Origin: Acidimicrobiia bacterium | Lineage (GTDB): Bacteria > Actinomycetota > Acidimicrobiia > IMCC26256 > JACDBD01 | Reading direction: 5' to 3' | Assembly (NCBI GenBank): GCA_031177445.1 | Contig: JAPSGP010000101.1 | Span: 1-8,440, forward strand | Length of the DNA stretch: 8,440 nucleotides | Shown: one piece after another, positions 5,831 through 8,440 of the stretch | Position numbering within the stretch: position 1 is the first letter of the stretch | How the letters are laid out: each line of letters opens with the position of its first letter | The notes under the pieces: generated by a model | What the model was told of the DNA's origin: nothing | The model's input: the letters and a program-made list of their open reading frames with translations, nothing else | The model's database searches: none | Position numbers and translations under genes: made by a program

Positions 5831-6424
5831 TCAGGCGCGCAACAGCAGGCGGCAGGCCGCCGCCATCGAACGCTCGAGCTCGGCGAACGAGGACAGGCCG
5901 TGCACGCACTCGAACAGGCCGCCGGTCCACGCGTTGCCGACGATGCGTTGCACGTCGAGGGCGGTCTGAGCGTCGAGGTACGAGAGCGCGTCGGCCATCG
6001 CACCGCCGACGTGCGCGCTCAGGCGGCCCATGCACTCGATCGCGTGCGGATCACGCGACGCGGCAACGAAGAGGAACAGTGCCGCGTACTGCGGCTCGCG
6101 CCGGTAGGCACGAACGCCCCGGCGGATGAGTTCGGTGAACCGCGCCGCCGGATCCTTCGGCAGCGATCGCCGCCGCGTGCTCTCGCCCAGCCCCTCCGCC
6201 CACGCGACCAGCGCCTCCCCGAGGAGGTGATCCTTGGACGAGAAGTAGTGGTAGATGGCCGCCAGTGACACACCGGCGCGCTCGGCGATGTCCTTGACCT
6301 GTACCTCGTGGGGCGGGGCGGCGGCGAGCAGCTCGTGCGCAGCAGCGAGCACCCGCCGGCGCCGGTCGAGCTGCCGGCTCGTCATGTGCTCCGGACGGCG
6401 AGGGCCCACGGTCTCCACGGCCAC
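5831..6424 (-). CDS. TetR-family transcriptional regulator, KstR-like
   Basis: A 197-residue regulator. The N-terminal helix-turn-helix spans about residues 20-66: RRRRVLAAAHELLAAAPP, then VKDIAERAGVSLAAIYHYFSSKDHLL. The C-terminal ligand-binding half (VRAYRREPQYAALFLFVAASRDPHAIECM ... VQRIVGNAWTGGLFECVHG ... LERSMAAACRLLL) resembles, from memory, that of mycobacterial KstR, the cholesterol-catabolism repressor that senses a steroid CoA thioester; no alignment was run. The GTG at 6424 gives the full frame. An ATG at 6385 would remove 13 residues and still leave a normal helix 1; neither has a strong ribosome-binding site. It is divergent from amidohydrolase B and upstream of amidohydrolase A, so it probably represses one or both. 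The effector is unknown. Confidence 0.92.
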   Translation of the reverse strand: MAVETVGPRRPEHMTSRQLDRRRRVLAAAHELLAAAPPHEVQVKDIAERAGVSLAAIYHYFSSKDHLLGEALVAWAEGLGESTRRRSLPKDPAARFTELIRRGVRAYRREPQYAALFLFVAASRDPHAIECMGRLSAHVGGAMADALSYLDAQTALDVQRIVGNAWTGGLFECVHGLSSFAELERSMAAACRLLLRA

Positions 6425-6476
6425 GGCGGCTCACGCTACCAGCGCAACTTGACAAAACGAAACCGGATTCTGAAAA
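6425..6476. promoter_or_regulatory. Divergent promoter spacer, tetR / amidohydrolase B
   Basis: Only 52 bp, and AT-rich compared with its surroundings. A perfect TTGACA is at 6449-6454 on the plus strand. An AAAAAT at 6473-6478 lies 18 bp further on as a poor -10 candidate, which would place transcription start near the second ATG of amidohydrolase B (6486). A 12-bp dyad with one mismatched pair, GAAACCGGATTC (6459-6470), lies in the middle and could be an operator, but it does not match the 5713-5734 palindrome. Confidence 0.4.
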
Positions 6477-7364
6477 ATGGTGGTCATGCCGATGCCGTCC
6501 GGGATCGGGGTCGTGGACACGATGATCGGGTTCCCGCACCCCGACATGAAAGAGACCTACGTGTTCATCACCCGTCAGACGAAGGACCGCGAGTCGAAGG
6601 AGTCGTTCCAGTTCCCCGTCGAGTACATGTTCAAGGACGTGCCCGAGAAGGGCCTCGTCGACAGCGACGACCCGATCTCCGTCACCCTCGCCGAGATGGA
6701 CCGCTGGGGGATCGAGAAAGGGCTCATCGGGATCGGCGATCCCGAGGGCGCGGGCGAGCTGGCCCTCAAGCGCCACCCCGACCGCTTCATCGCCGCCGGC
6801 AACGCCGATCCCAACCAGGGCATGGAGGGCATCCGGCGGATGATGCGCGACTACGAGCAGTTCGGCATCCGCGCCGTCGGCTGCTTCCCGTCGGGCACCT
6901 ACCCACAGGTCGCGATCAACGACAAGAAGATGTACCCGATCTATGCCAAGTGCGTGGAACTCGGCATCCCGATCTTCTGCTGCGCGGGCGTACCGGGCCC
7001 GCGGCTGAAGATGGCGCCGCAGCACGTCGAGCTCATCGACGAGGTGATGTACGACTTCCCGGAGCTCGTGTTCGTGACCCGTCACGGCTGCGAGCCGTGG
7101 CAGGACCTCGCAGTCAAGTTGATGCTGAAGTGGCCTGGGCTCCACTACTCGACCAGCGCGTTCGCACCGAAGTACTACCCGAAGGCGATCGTCGACTACG
7201 CGAACACGCGCGGCGCCGACAAGATCATCTACGCCGGCTACTTCCCCATGGGGCTCTCGCTCGAGCGGATCATGACCGAGATGCCCAACGTCGGCTTCAA
7301 GGACGACGTCTGGTCCAAGTTCCTTCGCACGAACGCGCTGCGCGTTCTCGGTCTCGACTACTGA
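6477..7364 (+). CDS. Amidohydrolase-2 family protein with degenerate metal site (B)
   Basis: A 295-residue TIM-barrel protein, shorter than A. The family outline is kept: GVVDTMIGFPHP at the start, HPDRFIAAGNADPNQG, GIRAVGCFPSGTYPQVAINDKKMYPIYAKCVELGIPIF, ADKIIYAGYFPMGLSLERI and a C-terminal FLRTNALRVLGLDY. The ligand positions are altered. The D-x-H of A and C becomes D14-T-M16, the strand-5 His becomes Cys169 (FCCAGVPG), and the strand-8 Asp becomes Tyr255 (AGYFPM). His203 (TRHGCEPW) is retained where A and C carry Glu. Metal binding of the standard type is therefore doubtful. The start is uncertain: ATGs at 6477, 6486 and 6492 are in frame, none with a clear ribosome-binding site, and the TTGACA at 6449-6454 would favour 6486. 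It is divergent from the TetR gene and followed by amidohydrolase C after 76 bp. Substrate and reaction are unknown. Confidence 0.85.
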   Translation: MVVMPMPSGIGVVDTMIGFPHPDMKETYVFITRQTKDRESKESFQFPVEYMFKDVPEKGLVDSDDPISVTLAEMDRWGIEKGLIGIGDPEGAGELALKRHPDRFIAAGNADPNQGMEGIRRMMRDYEQFGIRAVGCFPSGTYPQVAINDKKMYPIYAKCVELGIPIFCCAGVPGPRLKMAPQHVELIDEVMYDFPELVFVTRHGCEPWQDLAVKLMLKWPGLHYSTSAFAPKYYPKAIVDYANTRGADKIIYAGYFPMGLSLERIMTEMPNVGFKDDVWSKFLRTNALRVLGLDY

Positions 7365-7393
7365 GGTGAGCGCAAGCGAACCGAAAAAGGCGC

Positions 7394-7414
7394 CGGCGGC
7401 GGCTTTGCCGACCG
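7394..7414 (-). repeat. Copy 2 of the 21-nt interspersed repeat (inverted)
   Basis: This is the exact reverse complement of 3597-3617, located in the 76-bp spacer between amidohydrolases B and C and ending 26 nt before the start of C. It overlaps a local stem with GCGGCGG (7396-7402) and CCGCCGC (7412-7418) around a 9-nt loop, so RNA across this spacer can fold. The same spacer carries GAGCG (7368-7372), which can pair with CGCTC (7416-7420). Confidence 0.7.
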
Positions 7415-7440
7415 CCGCTCGCGAAGATAGGAGTTCCGCG

Positions 7441-8440
7441 ATGAGTGTCGACTTCACGGCGTTCGACGCCGACAACCACTACTACGAGGCGACCGACGCC
7501 TACATCCGGCACATCGACCCCGCGATGCAGAAGCGCTGCATGCAGTGGGCCGAGCTCAACGGCAAGACTCGCCTGCTCGTCGCGGGCAAGGTCAACCGGT
7601 TCATCCCCAACCCGACCTTCGACCCCGTCGCCCGACCGGGCAGCCTCGACGAGTACTTCCGCGGCCGCAACCCCGAGGCGAAAGACATCAAGTCGATGTT
7701 CGGGGCGCTCGAGCCGATCTCACCCGCCTACCGCGACCGCGATGCCCGCCTGCGGGTGATGGACGAGCAGGGTCTCGACGGCGTGTTCCTGTTCCCGACG
7801 CTGGGTGTGGGCATGGAGGTGTCCTTGAACCACGACGTGCCCGCGCTCGTCGCCGCCTTCCGCGCCTTCAACCGCTGGCTCGAGGAAGACTGGGGCTTCG
7901 CCTACCAGGAGCGCATCTTCGCCGCCCCGATGATCTCGCTCGTCGACGTCGAGGCCGCGGTCGAGGAGGTCGAGTTCGCGATCGACCACGATGCCCGCAT
8001 CGTGTGCGTGAAGAGCGGACCGGTGTTCGGTCCGAACGAATCGTGGTCGCCCGGCGATGCCCGCCACGATCCGATCTGGGCGCGGCTCAACGAGGCGGGC
8101 GTCACCGTCGGCATCCACTCCGGCGACGCCGGTTACGGCCGCTACATCAAGGACTGGGAACCGACCGGCGACTTCGAGTCGTTCCGCCACACCCCGTTCA
8201 GCTCGGTGATGGGCGCCGACCGCGTCCCGTTCGAGACCTACGCCGCCATCATCTGCCACGGCGTGCTCGACCGTTTCCCCAACCTGCGCTTCGCCAGCGT
8301 CGAGTCCGGCTCGTACTGGGTCGGTCAGCTGTTCCGCGGGTTCAAGAAGGCCTACTCGCAGAACCCCAGCGCTTTTGGCCGCGACCCGATCGAGGCGTTC
8401 CGGGAGCACGTTTGGGTGGCGCCGTTCTACGAGGACGACC
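7441..8440 (+). CDS. Amidohydrolase-2 family metal-dependent hydrolase (C, 3' end outside window)
   Basis: The first 333 residues of a protein related to amidohydrolase A; the frame is still open at the window end. It opens with FDADNHYYEATDAY, giving D11-x-H13 as in A. MDEQGLDGVFLFPTLG is a typical family strand and loop, AGVTVGIHSGDAGYGRY gives strand-5 His226, and FPNLRFASVESGSYWVGQL has Glu288 at the position where characterised ACMSD-like decarboxylases use a His. The strand-8 Asp would lie beyond the window. AGGAG at 7429-7433, seven bases before the ATG, is a good ribosome-binding site and fixes the start. It may be cotranscribed with B, but a structured spacer with the 21-nt repeat intervenes. 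Substrate unknown; related actinobacterial proteins are generally annotated only as amidohydrolases. Confidence 0.9.
   Translation, partial: MSVDFTAFDADNHYYEATDAYIRHIDPAMQKRCMQWAELNGKTRLLVAGKVNRFIPNPTFDPVARPGSLDEYFRGRNPEAKDIKSMFGALEPISPAYRDRDARLRVMDEQGLDGVFLFPTLGVGMEVSLNHDVPALVAAFRAFNRWLEEDWGFAYQERIFAAPMISLVDVEAAVEEVEFAIDHDARIVCVKSGPVFGPNESWSPGDARHDPIWARLNEAGVTVGIHSGDAGYGRYIKDWEPTGDFESFRHTPFSSVMGADRVPFETYAAIICHGVLDRFPNLRFASVESGSYWVGQLFRGFKKAYSQNPSAFGRDPIEAFREHVWVAPFYEDD

Noticed and set aside
5725..6129. Plus-strand small frame after the palindrome
   Set aside because: Arginine-rich product typical of shadow frames; it overlaps tetR antisense and has no ribosome-binding site.
6051..7475. Minus-strand frame of 474 codons across amidohydrolase B and part of tetR
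   Set aside because: It is antisense to amidohydrolase B and overlaps tetR in another frame; no domain is recognisable, and both alternatives have clear family motifs.

Overview
The window reads as chromosomal DNA from a high-GC Actinobacteriota-type organism. The evidence is strong G/C bias at third codon positions with long spurious antisense frames, a protease with a cytoplasmic proline-rich tail, a TetR regulator whose C-terminal half resembles mycobacterial KstR, and several actinobacterial-style amidohydrolases. An Acidimicrobiia-like source is a guess that I cannot test here. No tRNA, rRNA, CRISPR array, insertion sequence or phage gene is visible.

Left part (1-3484), envelope module. 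On the minus strand, an OmpR/PhoB-type response regulator (977-1663) is followed with zero spacing by a membrane sensor histidine kinase (1-976, cut by the window edge). Across a 157-bp spacer, a plus-strand HtrA-like serine protease without a PDZ domain (1821-2708) overlaps by one base a membrane-anchored YceI-family protein (2708-3484). The layout suggests a two-component system controlling periplasmic protein quality control and a lipid-binding partner, comparable to mycobacterial MprAB-PepD.

Middle (3671-4462). A Tat-exported lipoprotein carries an intradiol ring-cleavage dioxygenase domain with the Tyr/Tyr/His/His iron ligands. It converges tail to tail, with a 6-nt gap, on the next block.

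Right part (4469-8440), amidohydrolase block. Three divergent members of the amidohydrolase-2 (PF04909, ACMSD-like) superfamily surround a KstR-like TetR regulator. Amidohydrolase A (4469-5701, minus) lies downstream of the regulator behind a strong palindrome. Amidohydrolase B (6477-7364, plus) is divergent from the regulator. Amidohydrolase C (7441 to the window end, plus) follows B. A and C keep a D-x-H / His metal set (plus Asp in A) but have Glu where the family usually has its catalytic His. B shows the reverse: it keeps the His but has lost most metal ligands. With the dioxygenase, the block looks like a regulated catabolic locus for an aromatic or steroid/CoA-type substrate; the substrate is not readable from the sequence.

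The non-coding spacers are short but structured. They hold a 21-nt perfect repeat shared in inverted orientation by two spacers, a TetR-type palindrome, a long imperfect stem after tetR, a stem made from two convergent stop codons, and a stem masking the kinase ribosome-binding site.
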